From Clostridiales bacterium (lineage in GTDB: Bacteria > Bacillota > Clostridia > Lachnospirales > Lachnospiraceae), in contig JAAYHD010000032.1 of the NCBI GenBank assembly GCA_012735495.1, forward strand, positions 43,762-107,761: 64,000 nt of DNA, in the 5' to 3' direction. This document shows, piece after piece, positions 29,093 through 40,374 of this stretch. Position numbers and translations under genes: made by a program. Under the pieces are notes generated by a model. It saw only the letters and a list, made by a program, of their open reading frames with translations. It was not told the origin of the DNA and made no database searches. The stretch's first letter is position 1. Every line of letters begins with the position of its first letter.

Positions 29093-30334
29093 TTATTCAA
29101 TAATTTCTTCTCCGGCAATCTCTTCCGTCCCGGACGAATCCGCCGGTTCGTCGTTGACCCTGTTCATTTGTTCTTTCCTTTGAATCCTGTAATCCACAAA
29201 TCTTACAAGGATCAGCTTAATATACGCGCCTACCGGTACTGCCAAAAGCATTCCAAGCAGCCCGCCTATGGCATTGCCGAAGATTAAGGATACAATAATT
29301 ATAAGCGGATGTATCTTTATTGATTTGCTGAGCAGCTTCGGACCTATGAAATTTCCGTCCACAAACTGGACAACAACAAGTATTGCTAATGCAATTACAA
29401 GCTTTTGAATTTCTCCGTTGATTATGCATACAAGCACCGTACTGATATATGCCACAATCGGGCCGAAATACGGTATAAGGTTTCCCAATCCCGCAAAAAT
29501 ACCTATTACAATAGCAAATCTTACGCCAACCACGGATAGTACCAGGCTTATTAGTATCATCATGACAAAAGCGTCGGTAAGCTGTCCTCTCACGTATCCT
29601 GAAAAGGCATAATCCAAATCACTTATAAAAATTGATATTCTCCTGTTCGTATTCTCGGAAAACAGGGCATAACATACTTTTTTCAGGTAGGATTTAATCA
29701 TCCTTCCGTCAATGATGAAGTAAAAGCCGATTATAAACCCGAATATAATCGTCGTCAGGTAATTTGATATATTTGTTATGGCTGATATTATGCTCTCGGC
29801 AAAACCCTTCAGGACATTCATTATTACCGTCAGGGTGTCCTCAACATATTCCTCAATCTGACCGGATTGGATATCAAGCCTCTCCATATACTGGATTATA
29901 GAGTTGTAAAGCGACTCCACGCTTTTCTTGTAGCCCTCCGCCAGCTTTACAATGTCATCAAAGTTGGCCAGCCTTATCTGGTCCGTTACGCTGAAGATCA
30001 GGAGGGATATGAGACCTGCCACGGCTATGAAAAATATGGCAACGGATATTATGGCGGCCCAGGTTCTTTTCCTTTTCATCCTTTTAAAGAGCTTTAACTT
30101 AAGGAACTTTGATTCAAAGAAATTCACCAGGGGATCCATAAGATAGGCGAATATAAACCCTAAAATGACAGGCCTGATTACCCTGATCAGCCAGTTCAGC
30201 TTGCCCATCAGGTTGTCGAAAATCGCGGGAGCATTCTTTGCCAGTAATGAGAGGACATATATAATAACCGCCGTAATTATTACATATAGTGAAATTTGTA
30301 AATATTTCCGGTTTATCTTGTCTTTAATCTTCAT
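29093..30334 (-). CDS. AI-2E family transporter (PerM/YdiK-like)
   Basis: VRGQLTDAFVMMILISLVLSVVGVRFAIVIGIFAGLGNLIPYFGPIVAYIST...FVDGNFIGPKLLSKSIKIHPLIIIVSLIFGNAIGGLLGMLLAVPVGAYIK. Confidence 0.93.
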   Translation of the reverse strand: MKIKDKINRKYLQISLYVIITAVIIYVLSLLAKNAPAIFDNLMGKLNWLIRVIRPVILGFIFAYLMDPLVNFFESKFLKLKLFKRMKRKRTWAAIISVAIFFIAVAGLISLLIFSVTDQIRLANFDDIVKLAEGYKKSVESLYNSIIQYMERLDIQSGQIEEYVEDTLTVIMNVLKGFAESIISAITNISNYLTTIIFGFIIGFYFIIDGRMIKSYLKKVCYALFSENTNRRISIFISDLDYAFSGYVRGQLTDAFVMMILISLVLSVVGVRFAIVIGIFAGLGNLIPYFGPIVAYISTVLVCIINGEIQKLVIALAILVVVQFVDGNFIGPKLLSKSIKIHPLIIIVSLIFGNAIGGLLGMLLAVPVGAYIKLILVRFVDYRIQRKEQMNRVNDEPADSSGTEEIAGEEIIE

Positions 30335-30337
30335 CTG

Positions 30338-30961
30338 CTACGCATCCCCTCTTCCCCGTTTGATGAAATCAGCAATCAGATCGACCGCATTATCTATTCC
30401 CACGAAATCGCTGCGGATGGATAAATGGTAGTTCTCCGCCTTGCCCCATTTGCCGCCGGTATGGTAGTTGTAATAGCTTGCCCTGCGCTTATCATATTTC
30501 ATGATGGTCTCTTCAGCCTCCTCCTCGGGAATGCTGAATATCTTTACAGCCCTTTCCTTTCTGAAATCCATGTCGGCCCATATGAACACATGGACCACAT
30601 CCTTACGGTCCCTTAAAATATAATCCGCGCACCTTCCCACAATAACACAGGGGCCTTCCGACGCTATCTTTCGTATTACATTCGATTGGGCAAGATATAT
30701 CTGATCGTCAAGGGACAGCTGGGTAAACCCGATATCCTGGTTGCCATACGCATTCATTCCCATGGCTATGGAATACAGCAGGCTGCCTACGGTTCTTTTC
30801 TCAGCGTTTTCAAACAGCTTTTCGGAAAAACCACTTTCCCTGGCTGCCCTTGTTATCAGCTCCCTGTCATAAAAGGGAATGTCAAGCTTCTTTGCCAGCT
30901 TTTCCCCGATTTCCCTTCCTCCGCTTGCATACTGTCTGCTTATGGTAATGATTTTACTCAA
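30338..30961 (-). CDS. Cytidylate kinase-like family protein
   Basis: SKIITISRQYASGGREIGEKLAKKLDIPFYDRELI...; TTG start at 30961 behind GGGGGTG preferred over ORF ATG at 31000. Confidence 0.85.
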   Translation of the reverse strand: MSKIITISRQYASGGREIGEKLAKKLDIPFYDRELITRAARESGFSEKLFENAEKRTVGSLLYSIAMGMNAYGNQDIGFTQLSLDDQIYLAQSNVIRKIASEGPCVIVGRCADYILRDRKDVVHVFIWADMDFRKERAVKIFSIPEEEAEETIMKYDKRRASYYNYHTGGKWGKAENYHLSIRSDFVGIDNAVDLIADFIKRGRGDA

Positions 30962-31122
30962 AGCACACACCCCCTTCCGTCCTATATTATCCGGAAACAT
31001 TTAAATTGCTCGTATTATTTCCAGTATAGCACACCGTGTTGAAAAATAGTGATTATAATTAAAATATAAAACATTTTTAATATATTGACAAATAATCTTA
31101 ACATGCTTTTCAAGTAAATTTA

Positions 31123-33759
31123 TCAAATATATCCCATTACTTTATAATATGCCCTCATTATTCGCGGCAGTCTTTCACTCGTCCTCTTTCTTAAGGTATT
31201 ATAATATTTCCTTAGGATCAAATACTCCGCAAGGCTTATTGATTGCCTTGCAAACCTGGCTTTTTTGGCAATCTCCATGCATCTTTCAAAATCCTTGGCA
31301 GGGGTGATTATCATATGCTCCTTTATATATTCCTCGTTGTCCTCAAGATTTGTTATTCTATCCGGAAAATCCCTGCTTATTTTCAGCAGCTTTTCTATGT
31401 TCCTATAAATCTTCAACGCTTTTGCGCTGTAGTTTTCACCCGCCGTATCTCGTGACCTTATGCGGCATATCCCCAGGCAGGCTAAGCCTCCTATTAATAA
31501 AATGGTAATGATAATCGGCGCAACCAACCTAACACCAGTCCAGGGCCCTGTGTTGCCTTCATAATCGGAACCGTCGGTACCAATAGCTGTTTCATCCATA
31601 TCATCGGTTGACGGGCTCGGCCTGTTATCATTCTTACTCATATCCGGTACCGCCGTAGGCCTGGACGGAGCAGCGGTCGGTGTTGCCTTGGAGGGCTTTG
31701 GGGTCGGTGTTGCCGGCTTGGGCGTAGGCTCGGCGGCTTCCGGTGTCGGCCGCGGAGTCGGTGATATCACCGGCCGCACCGTATCATCCGTTCCTTCCAG
31801 TGCGGCTTCGGTTGACGTACCCGGAGTAAATTCAACAGGATACCATCCGAAACCGTCAATATATACCTCAACCCAGGCGTGGGCATTATAATCCCTGACC
31901 GTAATCCGCGCAGCATCACTCCTGCCTGTTTCATAATCCTGTGCCTGCTTTTGGAGATCCTCCCTGGATATAACATATCCTTCGACATACCTGGCCGGAT
32001 AACCCATAGCCCTCAGCATAAGCGCCGCCGCAGTCGCATAATGTGAGCAGTATCCCACCTTGCTTTCATAAATAAAATACTCGGCAAAATCCTCACCTTT
32101 GGGGAGCTTGCCCGGCGCCAATGTATACCTGGTATATTTCTTTAAATAATTTTTAATATATTTAACAGCGCTTTGCAGGTCATTTGCCGCGGCTCCTACA
32201 ACTTCCCCGGAAAAATCGCTCTTTAACCTGGTTAACCTTCCTTCGGGGAGCCTGGTATAGTACTCATAAATAAACTCCCGGTATTTTTCATTCAAGCTGT
32301 ATATTGAAAATCTTTCATGCTCGTCATCGGATACAAGGCTTCCTTCCCTTTCAATGAAAACTCTTTTTGCCGTGGACGCAAATACATCAATATTATCCAG
32401 TGTATACGGTATTTCTATATATTCATAGGTGCCTGAATCCATTCCCTTATCCGATAATACCGCCAAATCATAGAACAGGTCCAACCCGTCCAGATTATCA
32501 AAGACAGTATAATAGGGCGTGTATACATAATACCTGTTTGCTTCCAGATATTCTATTTCGATGGTCTTACGTTTCATTACGAGCCTGCGTGAGCATAAAT
32601 CAAGCATTGTCCCGTTTCCGATGACAGGCTCAAATTTATCACCCTCGACAGCATCCAGCATCCTGCGGTATGCACTTTTGGCGCTCCATGAATGGGTTTC
32701 CCAGCTGTCACCCGTATACTCACTCCCGGCATAGCCCCGTAAATATATGCCCTTCATTATGGAATCCATGGGAGCGACGATAACTAGATGCTCGGTTCCG
32801 TCATGAACAACCCGGTCAACCCTCCCCAGCTTTCCAAGACTTAACCCTCCTACACTTTCATTTCTGTTGGTCTTGATATCCAGCTTGATATCCTCAACGG
32901 CGGATTTGACATCATCCAATGAAAAATTCGTAATATAGCCTTGCAGTTTTGCCTTGGCCTTGCGGATACCGGTTTGGTTTTCGTACATTTCCGCCGGGAA
33001 AAACAGCTTCATTATGAAAAACAGCAAAAGCGCCAATGAACAAAATATTAACGCTGCCTTAATCCTAATCCGGCTGACAATGTCCGGCCGGGTAATCTCC
33101 GGCGTTATGGAGAAAATGGATTTTCGATAAGGAAAACTGTTGGAGACCAATATGAAAAGAATGACAAGAATGGCCGCCACAAGCTCTGTTTCAGGCGGGG
33201 TTACCCCCATGGCAAAGCTTGCCGCTGCCGATGCCGATAAAAGAATACAGCATAAAGTTTTCATTCGCCTGCCGGTAAATGTCATTGAAAAAATCCATGC
33301 CACCGGCAGTATTATCATAATCAAAAGGATTGTTACGTCCCTTTTTTCTGTCGCATATTCCGCGACATACCTGAACGCCGGAAAGCCGTAATATTCGGCC
33401 GCCTTTTTGATAACCGCATTTTCAACAATATATAACCCGTTCTGCAGTTTTTTAACATTCAGATACAAGATAACCGCGTATATTGCCCCGCACGACATAA
33501 GCTTAACAGCAAAATACCCGGGCATTCTCAGCAAGGCATAAAAAGCGGCTGCCGATATAACTGACACCATGATAAACAGCGCATATACAACCTGCAGTTC
33601 AAAGCATTTTATTAATATGGAAATAAAACAGAAGCTCCCTGAAAACACCGCCAGTGCCTGCGCAATCATCATATAAACAGGAAATTTGGCGCTTCCGTTT
33701 TCCTCGGACATATAAATTTTGTCATTTATGGCGATGCCAATATCTTTCTTCCTTCCCAT
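31123..33759 (-). CDS. Transglutaminase-like domain membrane protein
   Basis: N-terminal TM bundle; VGYCSHYATAAALMLRAMGYPARYVEGYV...NAHAWVEVYIDGFGWYPVEFTPG gives the Cys-His-Asp triad motifs; Pro/Thr-rich linker and C-terminal TM. Confidence 0.93.
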   Translation of the reverse strand: MGRKKDIGIAINDKIYMSEENGSAKFPVYMMIAQALAVFSGSFCFISILIKCFELQVVYALFIMVSVISAAAFYALLRMPGYFAVKLMSCGAIYAVILYLNVKKLQNGLYIVENAVIKKAAEYYGFPAFRYVAEYATEKRDVTILLIMIILPVAWIFSMTFTGRRMKTLCCILLSASAAASFAMGVTPPETELVAAILVILFILVSNSFPYRKSIFSITPEITRPDIVSRIRIKAALIFCSLALLLFFIMKLFFPAEMYENQTGIRKAKAKLQGYITNFSLDDVKSAVEDIKLDIKTNRNESVGGLSLGKLGRVDRVVHDGTEHLVIVAPMDSIMKGIYLRGYAGSEYTGDSWETHSWSAKSAYRRMLDAVEGDKFEPVIGNGTMLDLCSRRLVMKRKTIEIEYLEANRYYVYTPYYTVFDNLDGLDLFYDLAVLSDKGMDSGTYEYIEIPYTLDNIDVFASTAKRVFIEREGSLVSDDEHERFSIYSLNEKYREFIYEYYTRLPEGRLTRLKSDFSGEVVGAAANDLQSAVKYIKNYLKKYTRYTLAPGKLPKGEDFAEYFIYESKVGYCSHYATAAALMLRAMGYPARYVEGYVISREDLQKQAQDYETGRSDAARITVRDYNAHAWVEVYIDGFGWYPVEFTPGTSTEAALEGTDDTVRPVISPTPRPTPEAAEPTPKPATPTPKPSKATPTAAPSRPTAVPDMSKNDNRPSPSTDDMDETAIGTDGSDYEGNTGPWTGVRLVAPIIITILLIGGLACLGICRIRSRDTAGENYSAKALKIYRNIEKLLKISRDFPDRITNLEDNEEYIKEHMIITPAKDFERCMEIAKKARFARQSISLAEYLILRKYYNTLRKRTSERLPRIMRAYYKVMGYI

Positions 33760-33769
33760 ACAACCACCG

Positions 33770-34975
33770 TTATCCCCGGCCAAGCCTAATCTCATCCCAG
33801 TCCAGCCTGACATCGGACGAGCTTACCGAGAATAAACCCATGCCGGATTTCTTTGCTTTTTTAACAAGTTTGTCATCTACCGGGATATCCGGCTGCAGGT
33901 TTATCTTGTTTATGGCCTTTATCATAAGCAGCGAATCAATCTGCTTATCCGAAAATGAACCGGACACAAAAAACAGGTCCGTATACTGCTCATTAGGATA
34001 TTCGGCAAAGTATACAGCTGCCATATCCGTTCCATCCATATAGAGACCGCTGCCAAGAATACAGTCGATCGCCTCAAACAGATCCTCTTCCTTCGCAACC
34101 CTCACTCTTCTGCACATGCCGATATTCTTGTCATACCAGGCCAGATAATGGATGTGTCCCTTCAGCATAAATGAGTAGGACAGGGACAGGGCGCATTCCA
34201 ATATGGAATCCGCCATATCCAGCTCGTTCTCTCCTTTAGGGATACGCAAATCCGCCAAAATCGCCACAGAGCAGTTCATAGGCTCTGAAAAATCCTTTAT
34301 CATCAGGTGATTCTGCTTAATGCTGAGCTTCCAGTGAATCCTTGAAAACCGGTCTCCCTCCCTGTACTCCCTGATTTCAAACACCTCGGAGGGATCGTCA
34401 CCCGCCTTAAACGGCGAAAAAATATCGCTTTCGACTTGGATTTTGGGACTGTACTTCAGATAATCTTCCGTTGTCTCATGAAAGGCCGGCAGAACCGCAA
34501 CCTTTATTCCGGTCTCTTTTCTTTTTCTAAAGGAAAAAAGCCTAAGATAGTCATATACGCGCACTTTAGTTATAGCTACATAAATGTTTCCCATATGCAT
34601 TGATGAAAGGTTCATGGTCAGGGTTGTCGTCGAGCGCTTGTCGACGCATGCGCATATTTCCTCCCTGCAGCTGTAAGTACCGCCTGAAAAAGAGTTATAA
34701 CAGGCCAATGTTATCCGTATATTAGGAATCGGCAGAAATGCAGAGTTGGTAATCTGAACGGATACCGGCACATCATCCCCCCTGTTTACCACATGGGTGG
34801 ATGAAACCAACTCAAATGAAAGCATTCTGCTTGTATAAATCAGAGTTTCAAGCATGACAAGGGGGACGGCTGCAGTGACAAGGAAAAGAATCCATGTGTG
34901 GTAGTCGTCATAAAGAACTGCCAGCCATCCGGCCAATAACAGGATAACGATATATTTAAATTTGTTTCGAAGCAT
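33770..34975 (-). CDS. DUF58 domain-containing protein
   Basis: FEIREYREGDRFSRIHWKLSIKQNHLMIKDFSEP: DUF58 signature; between MoxR and transglutaminase genes. Confidence 0.93.
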   Translation of the reverse strand: MLRNKFKYIVILLLAGWLAVLYDDYHTWILFLVTAAVPLVMLETLIYTSRMLSFELVSSTHVVNRGDDVPVSVQITNSAFLPIPNIRITLACYNSFSGGTYSCREEICACVDKRSTTTLTMNLSSMHMGNIYVAITKVRVYDYLRLFSFRKRKETGIKVAVLPAFHETTEDYLKYSPKIQVESDIFSPFKAGDDPSEVFEIREYREGDRFSRIHWKLSIKQNHLMIKDFSEPMNCSVAILADLRIPKGENELDMADSILECALSLSYSFMLKGHIHYLAWYDKNIGMCRRVRVAKEEDLFEAIDCILGSGLYMDGTDMAAVYFAEYPNEQYTDLFFVSGSFSDKQIDSLLMIKAINKINLQPDIPVDDKLVKKAKKSGMGLFSVSSSDVRLDWDEIRLGRG

Positions 34976-34990
34976 GATAACCGTGCCCTT

Positions 34991-35935
34991 TCACGCCAAT
35001 ATCCGGGGTGCTTTTACCGTCCGCAGTATATCATCCAAAAGGTTGTCCACGGTAATATTATTGACCCTTGCCTTGGGCTTTAAAATAATCCTGTGCGTTG
35101 CCACATCCTTGAATATGGATGAAACATCGGAAGGAAGGACGTAATCCCTTTCATTAAGAAACGCCGTGGCCTTCACCATGTTCATCAATGCCAGGGATCC
35201 TCTGGGGCTTACTCCCAGCTCTATCAGAGGATTGGTCCTTGTCTGCTGTACCAGCTGCGTTATATATTCATAAATCGAGTCATGAATATATACATTTTCA
35301 ACCAGAGACTGCATATGCAGTATCTCGTCCCGGTCCACCACTTGCACCACATTTTCAAGAGGATTGGAGTTCTGTCTCTGCTTTAATATGTCTATCTCGC
35401 TCTCCATATCGGGATATCCCATCGAAAGCCGGACCATAAACCTGTCCATCTGTGATTCGGGAAGCATCTGCGTTCCTACCGAGCCTATGGGATTTTGCGT
35501 TGCAATAACTACAAAGGGCTTTGGTACATCCCGCGTAACGCTGTCCACAGTAACCTTTCCTTCCTCCATAACCTCAAGAAGCGCCGACTGTGTCTTGCTG
35601 GATGTCCTGTTGATTTCGTCCGCAAGAAACAGGTTGCACATTATTGCGCCCGGCTTGTACCTGTAGCTTTCTCCATCCTTTGAAAGCATGTGAAAGCCGA
35701 CCACATCCGTTGGCAGAACATCAGGTGTAAACTGGAGCCTGTTGTGCTTCAGCGCCATAGCCTTTGAGAATGCCAGTGCCAGCGTGGTTTTTCCCACACC
35801 CGGATTATCCTCCAGCAGAATATGTCCCTTGGCCAAAATTGCTGTAAGAACCTTGCTGATGATGTCCCTCTTGCCTATAACCACCTTGTTAACTTCATCG
35901 ATAATCTTTATGGCCCGTTCGTTATACGTTTCCAT
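34991..35935 (-). CDS. MoxR family AAA ATPase
   Basis: GHILLEDNPGVGKTTLALAFSKA, FLADEINRTSSKTQSALLEVMEEGKVTVD. Confidence 0.95.
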   Translation of the reverse strand: METYNERAIKIIDEVNKVVIGKRDIISKVLTAILAKGHILLEDNPGVGKTTLALAFSKAMALKHNRLQFTPDVLPTDVVGFHMLSKDGESYRYKPGAIMCNLFLADEINRTSSKTQSALLEVMEEGKVTVDSVTRDVPKPFVVIATQNPIGSVGTQMLPESQMDRFMVRLSMGYPDMESEIDILKQRQNSNPLENVVQVVDRDEILHMQSLVENVYIHDSIYEYITQLVQQTRTNPLIELGVSPRGSLALMNMVKATAFLNERDYVLPSDVSSIFKDVATHRIILKPKARVNNITVDNLLDDILRTVKAPRILA

Positions 35936-36164
35936 ACTGCCGCCCTCATTTGCTAATTTTTATAATATCTTCCAATAAATTATAATATAATAATTATACA
36001 AAACAATGCCGAATATTAACATGAGCAATCCTTTCCAATCCTTGCCGGTTCCGGCACCCGGTTTGTAAAAAATGCATAAAACTATGAAAAATATGTGGCT
36101 TCTCTTGACTTATTGACAGAAACGTTTAAAATAGTCATCATGATGATACAATGGAGGTAACAAC

Positions 36165-37268
36165 GTGAACAAATCAAAGAAGATTATAAAGGACACGGGA
36201 AAACCCAAAAAGAAACACATAAAAATTAATCCGATGATATGGGTTGCAGCCGCTGCCGTATTAGGCCTGGCATTGATTGCAGCGTTGCTGATTGATCAAT
36301 TATACAAGAGACCCCTGGTAGTTGTTGATGGTGAAAAGTATTATCTTGAGGATATGAAATACCATATCTATACCATAGAGGCAAATTACGACTATATTGA
36401 CCAGCTTTATGGCGGCACATACTGGGATTCGGCCAACTACAATTATCCATCCATGTCAAACCGCGAATATGCCAAGCTGGAAGCTATTAATAATTTTGTA
36501 TACGAATTGATTTTATATAAAGAAGCGGTAGCCAATGGTTATACCCTGACCGAAGAAGAGTCCGAAAAGGTCGAGGAAAACGTCAATTCATTCATCAACG
36601 ACCTGGGACTCAGTGAGAAATTCCTGAAGGAGAACGGCTTTACTCCTGAATTTCTCAGGGATGTCTTTACCAGAAACACTCTTGCCACGCGATTCAAGCA
36701 GGATGTGATAGATTCCCTGGATATTGATGATGAAGCAATAAAGGCTGAGTTCAAGTATGAAGACTACAGGCAGTATGACATCGAGTACCTGTTCATATCA
36801 ACCGCACCAACGGAAACGGATGATGAGGAATCCGATGATAACAAAGCCAATGAGGTAAAGAAACAGACCGCGCTGGAGAAAATCACATCCTACAGGGAAA
36901 AGGCGTTGGAAACCGAGGATTGGTCGAAGCTTGTTCCCGAAGACGAGAAGGAACTGATATACAGGTCTTCTTACTTCCTGCCAACCGACACCTATTATCC
37001 GGAAAACCTGATGGAAGTCATGCTTGAGATGGAAAACGGCGAAATCTCCGATGTTATTGAAACCGAAAGCGGATATTATGTGGTACGCATGGTTAACAAC
37101 AACTCCTCGGCAACCTATGACAGCAAGGTGGAAGCAGCCATAACCGAAAAAGAAGAAGAGGAATTTGCAAAAGAATACGAAAGCAATATCTATCCTAAGT
37201 ATACGGTTGATCTGAAAGAAAAAGCCATAAGGAATCTCAGGCTTGGACGAATTACACTGGTGGATTGA
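36165..37268 (+). CDS. PrsA/SurA-like peptidylprolyl isomerase (foldase)
   Basis: N-terminal TM anchor, SurA_N-like helical region, C-terminal rotamase-like VMLEMENGEISDVIETESGYYVVRMV. Confidence 0.8.
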   Translation: MNKSKKIIKDTGKPKKKHIKINPMIWVAAAAVLGLALIAALLIDQLYKRPLVVVDGEKYYLEDMKYHIYTIEANYDYIDQLYGGTYWDSANYNYPSMSNREYAKLEAINNFVYELILYKEAVANGYTLTEEESEKVEENVNSFINDLGLSEKFLKENGFTPEFLRDVFTRNTLATRFKQDVIDSLDIDDEAIKAEFKYEDYRQYDIEYLFISTAPTETDDEESDDNKANEVKKQTALEKITSYREKALETEDWSKLVPEDEKELIYRSSYFLPTDTYYPENLMEVMLEMENGEISDVIETESGYYVVRMVNNNSSATYDSKVEAAITEKEEEEFAKEYESNIYPKYTVDLKEKAIRNLRLGRITLVD

Positions 37269-37293
37269 CCAATAATAATGATTTATATAACAG

Positions 37294-37336
37294 CCGTATT
37301 ATATGTAATCATGCATAATGGTTATATATAATACGG
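37294..37336. other. Intergenic hairpin between prsA-like and trkA
   Basis: CCGTATTATAT (37294-37304) / ATATAATACGG (37326-37336), perfect 11-bp arms. Confidence 0.55.
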
Positions 37337-37442
37337 TTATTAATATGATTATAAAATTGCATGAATGTGCTATAAATTCATATGGTAATCTGTTTTTTAC
37401 ATGCTATAATTAGATAACATCAAAACAGGAAAGGATATTGTT

Positions 37443-38798
37443 ATGAACATAATTATTGTTGGATGCGGAAAAGTCGGAGCGACCCTGGCCGAGCACCTGG
37501 ACCAGGAAGGGCATAATGTCGTCGTAGTGGACAATAAAGCATCTGTCATCGATAATGTAACCAATTTCTTGGATGTCATGGGCGTTGTGGGCAGCGGTGC
37601 AAGCTACAGCGTTCTTGTGGATGCAGGCATCGAAAAGGCCGATCTTTTAATAGCCGTTACAGGCTCGGATGAGCTTAATCTTCTGTGCTGCCTGGTGGCT
37701 CAAAAGGCTGGAAGATGCCATACTATAGCAAGAGTCCGCAACCCTTTATACAATGAAGAAATTGATTTCATAAAAGAAGAAATGGGATTATCCATGACCA
37801 TAAATCCTGAGCTTGAGGCCGCAACAGAAATGGCGGCTCTGATAAATCTGCCCTCCGCCATTGAGATAGATACCTTTGCCAAGGGAAATGTTGAGCTGCT
37901 AAGATTCCAAATTCCCGAAAACTCGGTGCTTAATAACATGAAGATTATGAATATCCTGACAGATCTTCACAGCAAGGTTCTGGTCTGCATAGTCGAACGG
38001 GATGACGAAGTATTCATCCCTTCCGGCAGCTTTGAACTCCGTTCAAAGGACATAATATCAATAGTTGCCTCCCACAAGCATGCCATCGACTTCTTTCAGA
38101 AGATTGGAATTCATGCAGAAAGAAGCAAAAGCATCATGCTGGTTGGCGGCAGCACCCTGACAGTATATCTGGCAAAAATGCTGGAAGACTCGGATATCAA
38201 GATAACCATAATCGAACAAAACAAGGATCGCTGCGAGGAACTCAGCAACCTGCTTCCGAACGCGATGATAATAAATGCCAATGCCACCGAGAATAATGTT
38301 CTTTTGGAGGAAGGCATTGAAACAGTGGACGCATTTGCCGCCCTGACCAATTACGACGAGGAAAACATACTTCTGGCGCTGTATGCCAACAAATGCTCAA
38401 AAGCAAAGGTGTTTACAAAGATAACAAGAATGACCTATGACAATATAGTCGACGAGCTGCCTCTTGGTATTATTATCAATCCCAAGCTGGTTACGGCCCA
38501 CCGTATTTTACAGCATGTCAGGGCCATGGAAAACTCCAAGGGAAGCAATGTTGAAACCCTGTACAAGCTTATAGGCAACAAGGTGGAAGCCCTGGAGTTC
38601 TATGCAAGAAGCAATGCAAAGCTTCTTGGCATTCCTCTTGAAAAGCTGAGAATAAAGCCCAACATACTGGTATGCTGTATAAACCGGAACGGCAAAATCA
38701 TAATCCCCAATGGAAAGGACTATATACAGGAGGGGGACACCGTTGTTATAGTAACTACCAACAAAGGCCTTAATGACCTTAATGATATTCTTGCATAA
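37443..38798 (+). CDS. trkA: Trk potassium transport NAD-binding protein TrkA
   Basis: MNIIIVGCGKVGATLAEHLDQEGHNVVVVDNK...; two RCK-N/RCK-C units. Confidence 0.95.
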   Translation: MNIIIVGCGKVGATLAEHLDQEGHNVVVVDNKASVIDNVTNFLDVMGVVGSGASYSVLVDAGIEKADLLIAVTGSDELNLLCCLVAQKAGRCHTIARVRNPLYNEEIDFIKEEMGLSMTINPELEAATEMAALINLPSAIEIDTFAKGNVELLRFQIPENSVLNNMKIMNILTDLHSKVLVCIVERDDEVFIPSGSFELRSKDIISIVASHKHAIDFFQKIGIHAERSKSIMLVGGSTLTVYLAKMLEDSDIKITIIEQNKDRCEELSNLLPNAMIINANATENNVLLEEGIETVDAFAALTNYDEENILLALYANKCSKAKVFTKITRMTYDNIVDELPLGIIINPKLVTAHRILQHVRAMENSKGSNVETLYKLIGNKVEALEFYARSNAKLLGIPLEKLRIKPNILVCCINRNGKIIIPNGKDYIQEGDTVVIVTTNKGLNDLNDILA

Positions 38799-38838
38799 CA
38801 TGATGGTTGGAACATAAGATTCGGCATAAGGAGTAATT

Positions 38839-40275
38839 ATGAACAAATCGATTATTCTGCATGTTTTAGGTTGGATAATGTGCTTTGAAGCCGCTTTCAT
38901 GGCATTATCCTTCATTGTCGCACTGATATATGGCGAAAACGGCAGCGGACTGGCATTTCTTATTACTATCGGCATTTGCCTTTTGCTTGGCATACCCCTT
39001 GTTATTAAAAAACCTAAAAACAAGGTCTTTTTTGCCAAAGAAGGCTTCGTATCCGTTGCCTTAGGTTGGGTTGTTCTCAGCTTGCTGGGTACTCTTCCGT
39101 TTTATATAAGCGGACAGATACCCGGCTTTATAGATGCCCTTTTTGAAACCATATCGGGATTCACCACCACGGGCTCCAGCATATTAAGCGATGTTGAAGC
39201 CCTCGATTACAGCATGCTGTTCTGGAGAAGCTTTACTCACTGGATCGGGGGGATGGGTGTATTGGTTTTCATCCTTGCCATTTTGCCGCTTGCCAGAGGG
39301 GAGAGCATGCATATTATGCGTGCCGAAAGCACCGGGCCTTCAGTGGAAAAGCTTGTGCCGAGGATGAGGACAAGTGCTTCTTTATTGTACGGCATATACA
39401 TTGGTCTGACGATTTTACAGATCCTGCTTCTTCTTGCCGGCAGAATGCCATTGTTTGATGCGATAACGCTTTCCTTCGGTTCGGCAGGAACAGGAGGATT
39501 CGCAATTAAGAACAGCAACCTGACTTCCTATACGACATATCAGCAAATTGTAATCGGCCTGTTTATGTTCCTGTTCGGAGTAAACTTTAACTTCTACTAT
39601 CTGATACTTCTTCGCAGGGTTAAAGATGCCTTCAAAATAGAAGAGGTAAGGTGGTATGCTGTAATAGTTGCCGTTTCAGTTATCCTTATAGCCCTGAATA
39701 CGGGCGGATTCAAAGGGTTTTTGGGATCGCTGCACCAATCCGCATTTCAAGTTACCTCAATCATAACCACCACCGGTTATGCCATGGTGGATTTCAACCA
39801 TTGGCCTTCCTTTTCAAAGGAGGTGCTTGTTTTGCTCATGTTTATCGGTGCGTGCGCAGGCAGCACGGGAGGAGGTATGAAGGTTTCCCGTATTATTACA
39901 CTGTTCAAGGCGGTAGGCAGGGAAATGTCACATCTGGTTCATAAACGCAGCGTAAAAGTACTTAAGCTTAACGGCAAAAAGATTGAAAAGGAAACCCTCC
40001 ATTCAATAATTATCTTTTTTATTACTTACATGATTATATTTGCTGTGTCTTTCCTTATAATATCCCTGGATAATTTTGATGTAACCACCAACTTTACCGC
40101 AACCCTGGCCACGCTGAGCAATATCGGCCCCGGCTTGGAGTCGGTCGGCCCGATGGGCAATTTCGAAGGCTTTTCCGTTCTGTCCAAGCTAGTCATGATG
40201 TTCAATATGCTGGCGGGCAGGCTGGAGATATTCCCTCTGCTTCTGTTGTTCTCGCCATCCACCTGGAAGCAGTAA
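38839..40275 (+). CDS. trkH: TrkH/KtrB family potassium uptake protein
   Basis: FETISGFTTTGSSIL, FWRSFTHWIGGMGVLVF, GACAGSTGGGMKVSRII pore-loop motifs. Confidence 0.95.
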   Translation: MNKSIILHVLGWIMCFEAAFMALSFIVALIYGENGSGLAFLITIGICLLLGIPLVIKKPKNKVFFAKEGFVSVALGWVVLSLLGTLPFYISGQIPGFIDALFETISGFTTTGSSILSDVEALDYSMLFWRSFTHWIGGMGVLVFILAILPLARGESMHIMRAESTGPSVEKLVPRMRTSASLLYGIYIGLTILQILLLLAGRMPLFDAITLSFGSAGTGGFAIKNSNLTSYTTYQQIVIGLFMFLFGVNFNFYYLILLRRVKDAFKIEEVRWYAVIVAVSVILIALNTGGFKGFLGSLHQSAFQVTSIITTTGYAMVDFNHWPSFSKEVLVLLMFIGACAGSTGGGMKVSRIITLFKAVGREMSHLVHKRSVKVLKLNGKKIEKETLHSIIIFFITYMIIFAVSFLIISLDNFDVTTNFTATLATLSNIGPGLESVGPMGNFEGFSVLSKLVMMFNMLAGRLEIFPLLLLFSPSTWKQ

Positions 40276-40312
40276 ATAAGGGCAATGCGGTGTTCCGATT
40301 AAAACAAGCAAT

Positions 40313-40361
40313 TAGGGCATGTGAGGCTCCGAAAAGCACACCTGGAATCACACATGCCCTA
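40313..40361. terminator. Hairpin between convergent trkH and nrdJ genes
   Basis: TAGGGCATGTG (40313-40323) / CACATGCCCTA (40351-40361) followed by TTATTAT. Confidence 0.6.
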
Positions 40362-40374
40362 TTATTATCCGTAT